From NCBI RefSeq assembly GCF_035685805.1, contig NZ_DASSAB010000049.1, positions 1 through 64,000 on the forward strand: 64,000 nucleotides of DNA, given 5' to 3'. A program made the position numbers and the translations under genes. Origin of the DNA: Dyella_A sp035685805 (GTDB lineage Bacteria; Pseudomonadota; Gammaproteobacteria; Xanthomonadales; Rhodanobacteraceae). The notes under the pieces are model-generated. The model was not told where the DNA came from. It ran no database searches and saw nothing but the letters and a program-made list of their open reading frames with translations. The number at the start of each line of letters is the position of its first letter. Within the stretch, counting starts at the first letter, position 1. This document shows, piece after piece, positions 1 to 9,200 of this stretch.

Positions 1-53
1 TCGGCGCGCTCGCGTCGCTGTATGCGATCGGCCGCATCGCACTGCTGGGCTGA
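1..53 (+). CDS. sdhD: Succinate dehydrogenase membrane anchor, C-terminal end (partial)
   Basis: Only the last 16 codons are present; the gene begins before the window. The frame starting at base 3 reads GALASLYAIGRIALLG and stops at TGA 51-53, 22 bases before sdhA. The hydrophobic tail and the position directly before sdhA fit the small membrane anchor (SdhD) of complex II, which binds heme b and quinone with SdhC. The call rests mainly on gene order, because the fragment is too short for a motif. Confidence 0.6.
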   Translation, partial: GALASLYAIGRIALLG

Positions 54-75
54 AGTCGCATATGAGAAGCCGCAC

Positions 76-1866
76 ATGACCACCGCATACAAGATCACCG
101 AACACAAGTACGACATGGTCGTCGTTGGCGCCGGTGGCGCCGGATTGCGCGCGACCTTCGGCCTGGCGCAGAAGGGCCTGAGCACCGCGTGCATCACCAA
201 GGTGTTCCCGACCCGCTCGCATACGGTCGCGGCGCAGGGCGGCATCTCTGCCGCGCTTGGCAACATGGGCGAGGACGACTGGCGTTTCCACTTCTACGAC
301 ACGATCAAGGGCTCGGACTGGCTGGGCGACCAGGACGCCATCGAGTACATGTGCCGCGAGGCGATCCCGGCGATCATCGAGCTGGAGCACTACGGGGTGC
401 CGTTCTCGCGCACCGAGGAAGGCAAGATCTACCAGCGCCCATTCGGCGGCATGACGACGCACTACGGCAAGGGCACCGCGCAGCGCACCTGCGCCGCGGC
501 GGACCGCACCGGCCACGCGATCCTGCATACGCTCTACCAGCAGGCGCTGGCGCACGACGCTTCATTCTTCATCGAATACTTCGCGATCGACCTGATCTTT
601 GACGAAGAGGGCGTCTGCCGCGGCGTGCTGGCGCTGGACATGAACGAGGGCACGCTGCACTTCTTCCGCGGCCAGTCCGTGGTGCTGGCGACCGGCGGTT
701 ACGGTCGCGCGTATTTCAGCGCCACCTCGGCACATACCTGCACGGGCGATGGCGGCGGCATGGTGCTGCGCGCGGGCCTGCCGCTGCAGGACATGGAGTT
801 CGTGCAATTCCACCCCACCGGGATCTATGGCGCAGGCTGCCTGATCACCGAGGGCGTGCGCGGCGAGGGCGGTTACCTCACCAACTCCGAGGGCGAGCGC
901 TTCATGGAGCGTTACGCGCCCAACGCGAAGGATCTTGCCTCGCGTGACGTGGTCAGCCGCGCCATGACGATCGAGATCCGCGAGGGTCGCGGCGTCGGCG
1001 AGCACAAGGATCACATCCACTTGAACCTGATGCATCTGGGCGCCGAGGTGATCAACGAGCGCCTGCCCGGCATCGCCGAGTCGGCGCGCATCTTCGCCGG
1101 CGTCGACGTGGCGAAGGAGCCGATCCCGGTGCTGCCCACCGTGCACTACAACATGGGCGGCATCCCGACCAACTTCCACGGCGAAGTGGTGCAGCTCAAG
1201 GACGGCAACCCGGACTCGGTGGTGCCGGGCCTTTTTGCCATCGGCGAGGCCGGTTGCGTTTCGGTGCATGGCGCCAACCGCCTCGGTTCGAACTCGCTGC
1301 TGGATCTGGTGGTGTTCGGTCGCGCGGTGGCCAAGCGCTGCGCCGAGATCATCACGCCTGGCGCGGCGCAGAAAGATCTTCCGTCCAGCGTGCTGGACAA
1401 GGCTCTGGCGCGTTTCGATGCCTTGCGTCATGCCGACGGCGGCACCCCGACTGCCAGGATTCGCGCCGAAATGCAGCGCACGATGCAGCAGGACGCGGCG
1501 GTATTCCGCACCGGGGAGACGCTGAAGGAGGGCAAGCGCAAGATTTCCGAGATCCGTGACTCCTTCAAGGACGTCAAGGTGTCTGACCGGTCGCTGGTCT
1601 GGAACTCCGACCTGATCGAGACGCTGGAGCTGGCGAACCTGCTCGACCAGGCCGTGGCAACCATGCACTCGGCCGAGCAGCGCCTGGAAAGCCGCGGTGC
1701 GCACGCACGCGAGGATTTCCCGGATCGCAACGACGACGAGTGGATGAAGCACACGCTGGTCAAGGTGGACGAGGCGGGCAACTCGAGCTTCGAGTTCCGT
1801 CCAGTGCACATGTACACGATGACCGACGAGGTGGATGTGGTGCCGCCGAAGAAGCGCGTCTACTGA
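76..1866 (+). CDS. sdhA: Succinate dehydrogenase flavoprotein subunit
   Basis: This is the catalytic subunit of complex II, oxidising succinate to fumarate at the cytoplasmic face of the inner membrane. The protein has 596 residues, the usual length. The dinucleotide-binding motif VGAGGAG lies near residues 17-23, and the FAD-attachment histidine is in TRSHT (His49). The fumarate-reductase/SDH signatures RGEGGYLTN and HGANRLGSNS are intact. The open frame extends back to base 22, but ATG 76 gives the family N-terminus. It sits between sdhD and sdhB. SdhE, two genes downstream, would help attach the FAD. Confidence 0.98.
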   Translation: MTTAYKITEHKYDMVVVGAGGAGLRATFGLAQKGLSTACITKVFPTRSHTVAAQGGISAALGNMGEDDWRFHFYDTIKGSDWLGDQDAIEYMCREAIPAIIELEHYGVPFSRTEEGKIYQRPFGGMTTHYGKGTAQRTCAAADRTGHAILHTLYQQALAHDASFFIEYFAIDLIFDEEGVCRGVLALDMNEGTLHFFRGQSVVLATGGYGRAYFSATSAHTCTGDGGGMVLRAGLPLQDMEFVQFHPTGIYGAGCLITEGVRGEGGYLTNSEGERFMERYAPNAKDLASRDVVSRAMTIEIREGRGVGEHKDHIHLNLMHLGAEVINERLPGIAESARIFAGVDVAKEPIPVLPTVHYNMGGIPTNFHGEVVQLKDGNPDSVVPGLFAIGEAGCVSVHGANRLGSNSLLDLVVFGRAVAKRCAEIITPGAAQKDLPSSVLDKALARFDALRHADGGTPTARIRAEMQRTMQQDAAVFRTGETLKEGKRKISEIRDSFKDVKVSDRSLVWNSDLIETLELANLLDQAVATMHSAEQRLESRGAHAREDFPDRNDDEWMKHTLVKVDEAGNSSFEFRPVHMYTMTDEVDVVPPKKRVY

Positions 1867-1956
1867 TGGTGGCCCCGCCGACAATGTCCGCGGGGCCTCG
1901 CGTGTAGCAGGCGGTCGGGCCGCAGGCCCTCCTAACGAGATTGAAAGGTTCCGCAC

Positions 1957-2739
1957 ATGGCAGAGTTCACGCTTCCCAAAAATTCGAAGATCCAGCCGGG
2001 CAAGCACTTTCCGGCACCGGGCGCGAAGAAGCCGCGCACCTTCCGCGTCTACCGCTGGTCTCCCGACGACGGGCAGAATCCCCGCATCGACACCTATGAA
2101 GTCGACCTGGCCGCGTGCGGCCCGATGGTTCTCGACGCGCTGCTCAAGATCAAGAACGAGATCGACCCGACCCTGACGCTGCGCCGCTCGTGTCGCGAAG
2201 GCATCTGTGGATCGTGCGCGATGAATATCGATGGCACCAACACGCTGGCGTGCACCAAGGCAGTCGACGACTGCAGCGGCGGTGACGTCAAGATCTATCC
2301 GCTGCCGCACATGCCGGTGGTCAAGGATCTGGTTCCTGACCTGACCCACTTCTACGCCCAGTTTGCCTCGATCAAGCCGTGGCTCCGTACGCAGAGCCCG
2401 GCGCCGGATCGCGAGCGGCTGCAGTCGCCCGAAGATCGCAAGCATCTGGACGGTTTGTACGAGTGCATCCTGTGTGCCTGCTGCTCGACCAGCTGCCCCA
2501 GCTACTGGTGGAATGGCGACAAGTACCTCGGCCCGGCCGTGCTGCTGCAGGCATACCGCTGGATCGTCGATTCGCGCGACGAGGACACCGGGGCGCGGCT
2601 TGACGATCTGGAAGATCCGTTCAAGCTGTATCGCTGCCACACCATCATGAATTGCGCGCGCACCTGCCCGAAGGGTCTCAACCCGGCCAAGGCCATCGCG
2701 GAAATCAAGAAACTGATGGTCGAGCGCCGCGCTGCGTGA
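1957..2739 (+). CDS. sdhB: Succinate dehydrogenase iron-sulfur subunit
   Basis: This 260-residue electron-transfer subunit of complex II passes electrons from the SdhA flavin to the membrane anchor. The N-terminal ferredoxin domain has the [2Fe-2S] motif CREGICGSC plus a further Cys. The C-terminal half holds CILCACCSTSCP and CARTCPKG, which ligate the [4Fe-4S] and [3Fe-4S] clusters. It begins 90 bases after sdhA in the same direction and is probably co-transcribed. The N-terminus is somewhat longer than in E. coli SdhB, as is common outside the enterics. Confidence 0.97.
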   Translation: MAEFTLPKNSKIQPGKHFPAPGAKKPRTFRVYRWSPDDGQNPRIDTYEVDLAACGPMVLDALLKIKNEIDPTLTLRRSCREGICGSCAMNIDGTNTLACTKAVDDCSGGDVKIYPLPHMPVVKDLVPDLTHFYAQFASIKPWLRTQSPAPDRERLQSPEDRKHLDGLYECILCACCSTSCPSYWWNGDKYLGPAVLLQAYRWIVDSRDEDTGARLDDLEDPFKLYRCHTIMNCARTCPKGLNPAKAIAEIKKLMVERRAA

Positions 2740-2830
2740 GCAGCTGCCGTTGATCCTTGTTCTGACGGGCTGCCTCGCGCAGCCCGTCGTGTATGGGCGC
2801 CTAGCGTCATGACTGGCAGGAACCGCGCAC

Positions 2831-3079
2831 GTGGATGAAGCCCGCATCAAGCGTCTGCGTTGGCGTACCCGGCGGGGAACGCGCGAGCTCGATGCCCTGT
2901 TCGGCGGCTGGCTCGACACCTCTTTCGCTGCCGCCGACGAGCCGACGCGGCACGCCTTCGAGGAGCTGCTGGAAGTGCAGGATCCGGACCTGTGGGGCTG
3001 GGTCATGGGCCATGCGCGACCGGATCGCCCGGACTGGCAGGCAATCATCGATGACATCCGCGCCCGCCATCGGCTTTGA
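2831..3079 (+). CDS. sdhE: FAD assembly factor SdhE
   Basis: This 82-residue protein of the SdhE/Sdh5 (DUF339) family promotes covalent attachment of FAD to SdhA. The conserved RGxxE motif is visible as RGTRE near residues 14-18, and the usual WVMGHARP-type segment follows. The start is GTG; no in-frame ATG gives the family N-terminus. Its end overlaps the start of ygfX by 29 bases. Position just after sdhAB supports the role. Older literature called the sdhE/ygfX pair CptB/CptA and proposed a toxin-antitoxin function, which cannot be judged here. Confidence 0.93.
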   Translation: MDEARIKRLRWRTRRGTRELDALFGGWLDTSFAAADEPTRHAFEELLEVQDPDLWGWVMGHARPDRPDWQAIIDDIRARHRL

Positions 3080-3482
3080 ATATCGGCCGTCTCCGGCGCT
3101 GGCCCGGTTGCATGTGCTGGTGATCTGCCTTGCGCTGATTGGCGTTGCCTCGTGTGGCGCCGCGCTCTGGCTGAAGGTGTGTCTCGTCGCCGCGCTGGTC
3201 GCGGGACTGACGAGCTGGCGCAGCCGCAGGCCGGCGGTGCCGGCAGCGGTGGGGTGGAGTGCGCAAGGCGGCTGGACGCTGCGCCTGGGCGATGGACGTG
3301 ACAGCGCTGCGCGGTTGGTGTCATCGCGGGCACTGGGTGCGATGGTGGTGCTTTGCCTGAACGCAGAAGACGGACGGCATGCACTGTGGTTGCTGCCCGA
3401 CAACAGTGACGCCGACACCCGACGCCGAGTGCGGATGCGCCTGGCGGTGCTGGCCTCCGGCGCTCCTGAAGCGGGCGATTGA
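3051..3482 (+). CDS. ygfX: YgfX-like small membrane protein
   Basis: This 143-residue protein begins inside the end of sdhE, with ATG at 3051. A hydrophobic region near residues 17-55 forms about two membrane segments. The C-terminal half is soluble, with a short Trp/Leu-rich motif (ALWLLPDN) like that in the YgfX (DUF1434/CptA) family. In E. coli ygfX partners sdhE, and effects on cell division have been reported. The family call rests on topology, size and neighbour, since sequence conservation in this family is low. Confidence 0.7.
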   Translation: MTSAPAIGFEYRPSPALARLHVLVICLALIGVASCGAALWLKVCLVAALVAGLTSWRSRRPAVPAAVGWSAQGGWTLRLGDGRDSAARLVSSRALGAMVVLCLNAEDGRHALWLLPDNSDADTRRRVRMRLAVLASGAPEAGD

Positions 3483-3606
3483 GACGGCGCGACGGTTGCT
3501 GCCCATGCTTCCATCGGGCACTCTGCGGCGCTGGCGTGGTCCATGATGTTCCCGGCTGACGGGCGCTTCCTGCGGCCACTGCGCAGGCCCACTTAGACAG
3601 GTTGCC

Positions 3607-4843
3607 ATGTTCCGACCGCTCGAGCTCTTCATCGGCCTGCGCTACACGCGCGCAAAGCGCCGCAACCAGTTCATCTCCTTCATATCCACGGTATCGATCA
3701 TCTGTATCTGCATCAGCGTCATGGCGCTGATCACGGTGATGTCCGTGATGAACGGTTTCGACAACGAGTTGCGCACGCGCATCCTCGGTGCGGTGTCGCA
3801 TGCCACCATTTCTGGCGTTGGAGAAAGCATTCAGGATTGGCGCGGAGCGGTGAAGCTGGCCCAGACCAATCCGCACGTGGAGGGAGCGGCACCTTACGTG
3901 GAGATGCAGGCGTTCCTGCAAGGCAGTTACAGCTCCAGCGGCGCAATCGTGCGGGGCATCGAGCCGGGCGAGGAGCCCAAGGCGTCGGACATCGACCGGC
4001 ACATGGTGCAGGGTCGCTTCGACTCGCTGACGCCGGGCAGCTGGAACATCGTGCTTGGCAAGGAGCTCGCCATGCAGCTGGGCGTCAACGTGGGTGACCG
4101 CATCACCATGTACGTGCCACAACTGCGTGCCACGCCGATGGGCTCGGTGCCGCGCATTCGCGGTTTGCATGTGTCCGGTGTGTTCGAGCTGGGCATGCAG
4201 CAGTACGACGCCGGGCTGGTGTTGATCAACATGACTGATGCCCAGAAGCTGGCGAGCCTGGCCGGGCCCACCGGTATCCGCCTGCGGCTTGACGATCTTT
4301 GGAGCGCCGGCCCGGTGGCGCGCGAGCTGAGTCAGCGGCTGGGCCAGCTCTACAGCGTGCGCACCTGGATGCAGGAAAACAGCAACTTCTTCTCGGCCAT
4401 CTCGATGGAGAAGAAAGTCATGTTCATCATCCTGTCGCTGATCATCCTGGTGGCGGTGATCAACCTGATCTCGATGCTGATGATGCTGGTCACCGACAAG
4501 CAGGCCGACATCGCCATCCTGCGCACGCTCGGCGCCACGCCGCGCAGCATCATGGGCATGTTCATGGTGCAGGGCTTGCTGGTGGGGTTCGTCGGTATCG
4601 GGTTCGGGGTGGGGCTCGGCTCGCTGCTGTCGTGGAAGCTGCCGGCGATCGTCGACTGGATCCAGGACGTGTTCCACGTGCAGTTCCTGTCGCCGGACGT
4701 TTATTACATCTCCAACGTGCCCAGCAAGCTCGATCCAACCGACGTCGGCTGGGTGGTCCTGGTGACGTTTGCATTCTCGCTGCTGGCGACCCTTTATCCG
4801 GCGTGGCGCGCGTCCCGCACGCAGCCGGCGCAGGCGCTGCGCT

Positions 4844-4851
<8 letters not shown>
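3607..4851 (+). CDS. lolC: Lipoprotein-releasing ABC transporter permease (LolC/LolE family)
   Basis: This 414-residue inner-membrane permease of the MacB/FtsX superfamily extracts outer-membrane lipoproteins and hands them to LolA. It has the expected layout: one N-terminal membrane segment (about residues 22-48), a periplasmic domain of about 200 residues, then three C-terminal segments. The N-terminal sequence YTRAKRRNQFISFIS is typical. It overlaps lolD by 8 bases. No second permease gene is adjacent, so the transporter may use two copies of this protein (a LolF-like arrangement) instead of LolC plus LolE. Confidence 0.93.
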
Positions 4852-5581
<730 letters not shown>

Positions 5582-5695
5582 ACCAGGCCGCCCCTTGCCC
5601 CGCGGAGCCGCGGGTAATTCGCCTACGCGTATTTCGCCGGGCGCCCAGGGTGGTTGCCGCTAGCCTTGATCGCCTCGAAGCGGGGAGGCGCAGGG

Positions 5696-8017
5696 ATGTC
5701 GCCGGCGGGGACAAGTCGATCGACCGTAGCGAGCTGCAGCGTGTTCCTGCTGCTCGGCGTGCTGGCGGTGCAGTGGTGGCCGGCGCTGCCGCGGGGCACG
5801 GCGCTCCTGGTGTTGCTGGTCGCCCTCGTGGTGCTGGCCGCAGTGGCGGCGCGCTGGTCGCTCACCCGACCGGCCGCATGGATGATTCTCGGCATTGGCT
5901 GGTCGGTGTGGTGTGGCGCCAGCGCGATGCAGGCGCGCCTGCCGGTGCCGCTGGAAGGACAGGATCTCGTGGTGGTTGGCCGTGTGCTGGGGCTGCCTGA
6001 TCCGGCCGCCGATGCCACCCGGTTCCAGCTTCAGGTGCTTGCGGCCAGCCAGGCGGGGCGGCCCGTGCCGCTGCGTGGGCGCGTGCAACTGGCCTGGTAC
6101 GACGATGCGCCGCCGCTGGCGCCATGCGAACGCTGGCAACTGCGGCTTCGCCTGAAGCGTCCGCGCAGCATGCTTGACCCCGGTGGTGCCGACACCGAGC
6201 GCAGTGCGCTGCAGCGGGGTGTCGTCGCGGTGGGTTACGTCCGCGAGGATCCAGCCAACAAGCGGCTGGGGCGCCGGTGGTGCATACACGAGGTGCGAGC
6301 ACGGCTGGCGCAGGGCATCGAACTGAGGGTGCCGGATCGGCACGACGCCGCTTTGCTGCGTGCGCTGGCGCTCGGCGACGTGCGCGGCCTGGATCCGGAC
6401 GACTGGTCGGTGGCCCGGGCCAACGGGGTGTCGCACCTGCTGGCCATCTCCGGCTTCCACGTCGGCGTGGCGGCGGCCTTCGGCGCATGGGGAGTCATCG
6501 CGATCTATGCGCTGTGGCCTGCGCTGGCACTGCGTTGCCCGCGCGTCCAGGCGCAGGCGGGCGGCGCGCTGACAGCAGCCGTCGCCTACGGCGCGCTTGC
6601 TGGCATGGGGCTGCCGACGATGCGCACGCTGCTGATGATTGCCGTGGTGGTGGCCGCCCGTGGCTGGCGTCGCCACGTGCGCGCAGGCCACGGCCTGGCG
6701 CTGGCTATGCTCGTGCTCTTGCTGTCCGATCCGCTGGCGGTCCTGTCGGCCGGCTTCTGGCTGTCGTTCGTGGGGGTTGCCTTCCTGATCCTGTGCCTGA
6801 CCGAACACGCGCATGGGCTGCGCGGCATCGTGAAAGGCCTGACCACCGGGCAGTGGGTGATGACCCTTGCGCTGCTGCCGCTGAGCCTGTGGTTCTTTGG
6901 CCAGACCTCGCTGGTGGGCGGGCTGTCGAACCTGGTTGCCGTGCCGGTGGTCAGTTTCGTGCTCGTGCCGCTGGCCTTGCTCGGCGTGCTGGCCTTGGTG
7001 ATATGGCCGCCGTTCGCCGTGTGGCCGCTGTCGCTGGCCGCGCACGTGGCCCATGGTCAGTGGTGGCTGCTGCAGCGCATCGCGGCATGGCCCGGCGCCA
7101 GCTGCTACCTGCCCAGCGTCAGCGTCTGGGCGCTGGTACTGGGCATGCTGGGCGCACTGTGGCTGCTGGCACCGCGCGGCATCCCGACGCGCTGGCTCGG
7201 CGCCATGTTGTTCCTGCCACTGCTGTGGCCGCAGTTGCCACGCCCGGCGCCTTCGGCCTTCGAGGCGTGGGTGCTGGATGTGGGGCAGGGGTTGTCGGTG
7301 GTGGTACGCACGCGCGGCCACACGCTGGTCTACGACACCGGAGCACGCTATCCCTCTGGCTTCGACATCGGCGCTGCGGCGGTGGTGCCGAGCCTTCATG
7401 CCCTGGGGGTGCGGCGGCTCGACATGCTGGTGGTCAGCCATGCCGACAACGACCACGCCGGCGGCGCCGGTGCGGTGCTCGCGGCCTACGCTCCAGGGCG
7501 CCGACTGGCCGGGGAGCCACGCCGCATGCCCTCGCCGATGGCCGGCTGCCACGCAGGCCAGGCGTGGACGTGGGACGGCGTTCGTTTCTCCGTACTCGGT
7601 CCGCTTGACGATACCGGGGCAGGCAACGACCGCTCCTGCGTGCTGCTGGTGGACGGCGGGGCGGATCGCCTGCTGCTCACCGGGGACATCACCAGTCGGG
7701 TCGAGTCGGCTGTTGCTGCCGCGTTGCCGTCGGGCGGGTCCGTGGTGATGACCGTGCCGCACCACGGCAGCATGACCTCCTCCAGCGAGCCTTTCCTGAC
7801 CGCGGTAGCGCCGTCGCTGGCCGTGGTTTCGGCAGGCTGGCGCAACCGTTTCCGGCATCCGCGGCCGCTGGTCGTGGCCCGCTACGGCGCAGCCGGGGTG
7901 CCGTTGCTGAACACTGCGACCGCTGGCGCCATCCAGCTGAGCTTCCCGGCTCGTGGCCACGCGCGGGTCGTGCGCCAGGAGCGACAGCGGCAGGCGCGCT
8001 ACTGGCGCGAGAAATAA
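5696..8017 (+). CDS. comEC: ComEC/Rec2 DNA-uptake channel protein
   Basis: This inner-membrane protein of about 773 residues carries single-stranded DNA into the cytoplasm during natural transformation. The order is N-terminal membrane and OB-type region (DUF4131), central multi-helix Competence domain, then a C-terminal metallo-beta-lactamase-like domain with HADNDHAGG (residues 582 onward) and a later PHHGS. ATG 5696 has a purine-rich stretch (GGGGAGGCGCAGGG) upstream and is chosen over the open frame from 5654. The next genes, exbB-exbD-msbA-lpxK, commonly follow comEC in gammaproteobacteria. Confidence 0.93.
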   Translation: MSPAGTSRSTVASCSVFLLLGVLAVQWWPALPRGTALLVLLVALVVLAAVAARWSLTRPAAWMILGIGWSVWCGASAMQARLPVPLEGQDLVVVGRVLGLPDPAADATRFQLQVLAASQAGRPVPLRGRVQLAWYDDAPPLAPCERWQLRLRLKRPRSMLDPGGADTERSALQRGVVAVGYVREDPANKRLGRRWCIHEVRARLAQGIELRVPDRHDAALLRALALGDVRGLDPDDWSVARANGVSHLLAISGFHVGVAAAFGAWGVIAIYALWPALALRCPRVQAQAGGALTAAVAYGALAGMGLPTMRTLLMIAVVVAARGWRRHVRAGHGLALAMLVLLLSDPLAVLSAGFWLSFVGVAFLILCLTEHAHGLRGIVKGLTTGQWVMTLALLPLSLWFFGQTSLVGGLSNLVAVPVVSFVLVPLALLGVLALVIWPPFAVWPLSLAAHVAHGQWWLLQRIAAWPGASCYLPSVSVWALVLGMLGALWLLAPRGIPTRWLGAMLFLPLLWPQLPRPAPSAFEAWVLDVGQGLSVVVRTRGHTLVYDTGARYPSGFDIGAAAVVPSLHALGVRRLDMLVVSHADNDHAGGAGAVLAAYAPGRRLAGEPRRMPSPMAGCHAGQAWTWDGVRFSVLGPLDDTGAGNDRSCVLLVDGGADRLLLTGDITSRVESAVAAALPSGGSVVMTVPHHGSMTSSSEPFLTAVAPSLAVVSAGWRNRFRHPRPLVVARYGAAGVPLLNTATAGAIQLSFPARGHARVVRQERQRQARYWREK

Positions 8018-8118
8018 CCTGCCATCGCACATCGGCTGCCGGACGCAGCCCACGGAACCGCGGGTACACGCTGGTATGATGCGCGCTTCGTTCTTGGCTG
8101 CATGGTGCGGGAGTCGTC

Positions 8119-8766
8119 GTGCTGGAAATCCTGATGGCGGGCGGTTGGGCGATGGCGCCCATCGTGTTTTGTTCGGCAATCGCGCTGGCGATCGTGCTGG
8201 AACGGTTCTGGAGCCTGCGGCGTGCTTCGGTGATGCCGCCCGGCCTGGGGGAGGAGGTGCGCGAGTGGGCACGCAGCGGGCGGCTCGATCCGCAGCATCT
8301 CGATGCGCTGTCCGCCGGCTCGCCGCTGGGTGAGCTGCTGGGCGCCGCGCTGCGGGTGCGCGACCGCTCGCGCGAGCTGATCAAGGAGCGCATCGAGGAC
8401 ACCGGTCGCCACGTCGCGCACCGCATGGAGCGCTACCTCAATACCTTGGGGACGATCGCACTGATCGGCCCGCTGCTGGGCCTGTTCGGTACGGTGATCG
8501 GCCTCATCCGCATGTTCCTCGACGTCATGCGTGGCGGCGTCGGCGATCCGATGAAGATGGCCGGCGGTATCGGCGAGGCGCTGATCTGCACGGCCTCCGG
8601 CCTGGTCGTGGCGATTCCCGCTTACGTGCTGCACCGCTACTTCCGCTCCCGCGTCACCGGCTATTGCGTGGAAATGGAGAAGCAGGCCACGGCGCTGCTG
8701 GACGACCTCACCGTCGGTGCCACGACCCCAGTGCCGCGTCCGCGCCGCGCGCCGGCGGCAGGCTGA
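8119..8766 (+). CDS. exbB: ExbB/TolQ/MotA-family proton channel
   Basis: This 215-residue inner-membrane protein has three membrane segments: one near the N-terminus and two in the C-terminal half flanking the conserved region TLGTIALIGPLLGLFGTVIG. With ExbD it forms the proton channel that energises TonB-dependent outer-membrane transport. The start is GTG 8119 and the stop lies five bases before exbD. No tonB gene is adjacent. Because it sits before msbA-lpxK, a role in envelope or lipid transport rather than siderophore uptake is also possible. Confidence 0.92.
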   Translation: MLEILMAGGWAMAPIVFCSAIALAIVLERFWSLRRASVMPPGLGEEVREWARSGRLDPQHLDALSAGSPLGELLGAALRVRDRSRELIKERIEDTGRHVAHRMERYLNTLGTIALIGPLLGLFGTVIGLIRMFLDVMRGGVGDPMKMAGGIGEALICTASGLVVAIPAYVLHRYFRSRVTGYCVEMEKQATALLDDLTVGATTPVPRPRRAPAAG

Positions 8767-8771
8767 TAGCA

Positions 8772-9200
8772 ATGCGTATCGGTTCGGACCGCCGACGCGA
8801 TGATTTCGAGATCAACGTCATCCCGTTGATCGACGTGCTGCTCACGCTGCTGATGTTCTTCGTGCTCACCACCACCTTCGTGCAGCACTCGCGCATGCAG
8901 GTGACCCTGCCCAAGGCCAGCGCGGAAGAGCGTGACGTGCAGCAGCCCGTGCTCACCGTGATGATCGATCGCGACGGCCGCTTCTACGTGGGCAGCGACG
9001 AGGTGATGGGCGAGGGCATCGAGCCGCTCAAGCGCATGCTCGAGCAGAACGCGGGCGATCGCCGCGATGGCCAGGTGGTGATCCGCGCCGATGCGATGAC
9101 GCCGCACCAATACGTGGTCACCGCCATGGACGCGCTGGGCCAGCTCGGTTTCACCAAGCTGTCGATCGCCACCACGCCGACGCTAGGGTCGGGACGGTGA
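8772..9200 (+). CDS. exbD: ExbD/TolR-family biopolymer transport protein
   Basis: This 142-residue single-pass membrane protein has the family N-terminus FEINVIPLIDVLLTLLMFF, in which the membrane Asp (IDVLL) is the proton-carrying residue, followed by a periplasmic domain ending in DALGQLGFTKLS. It partners the ExbB just upstream. ATG 8772 is chosen because the longer frame from 8664 lies inside exbB. Its end overlaps the start of msbA by four bases. Confidence 0.94.
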   Translation: MRIGSDRRRDDFEINVIPLIDVLLTLLMFFVLTTTFVQHSRMQVTLPKASAEERDVQQPVLTVMIDRDGRFYVGSDEVMGEGIEPLKRMLEQNAGDRRDGQVVIRADAMTPHQYVVTAMDALGQLGFTKLSIATTPTLGSGR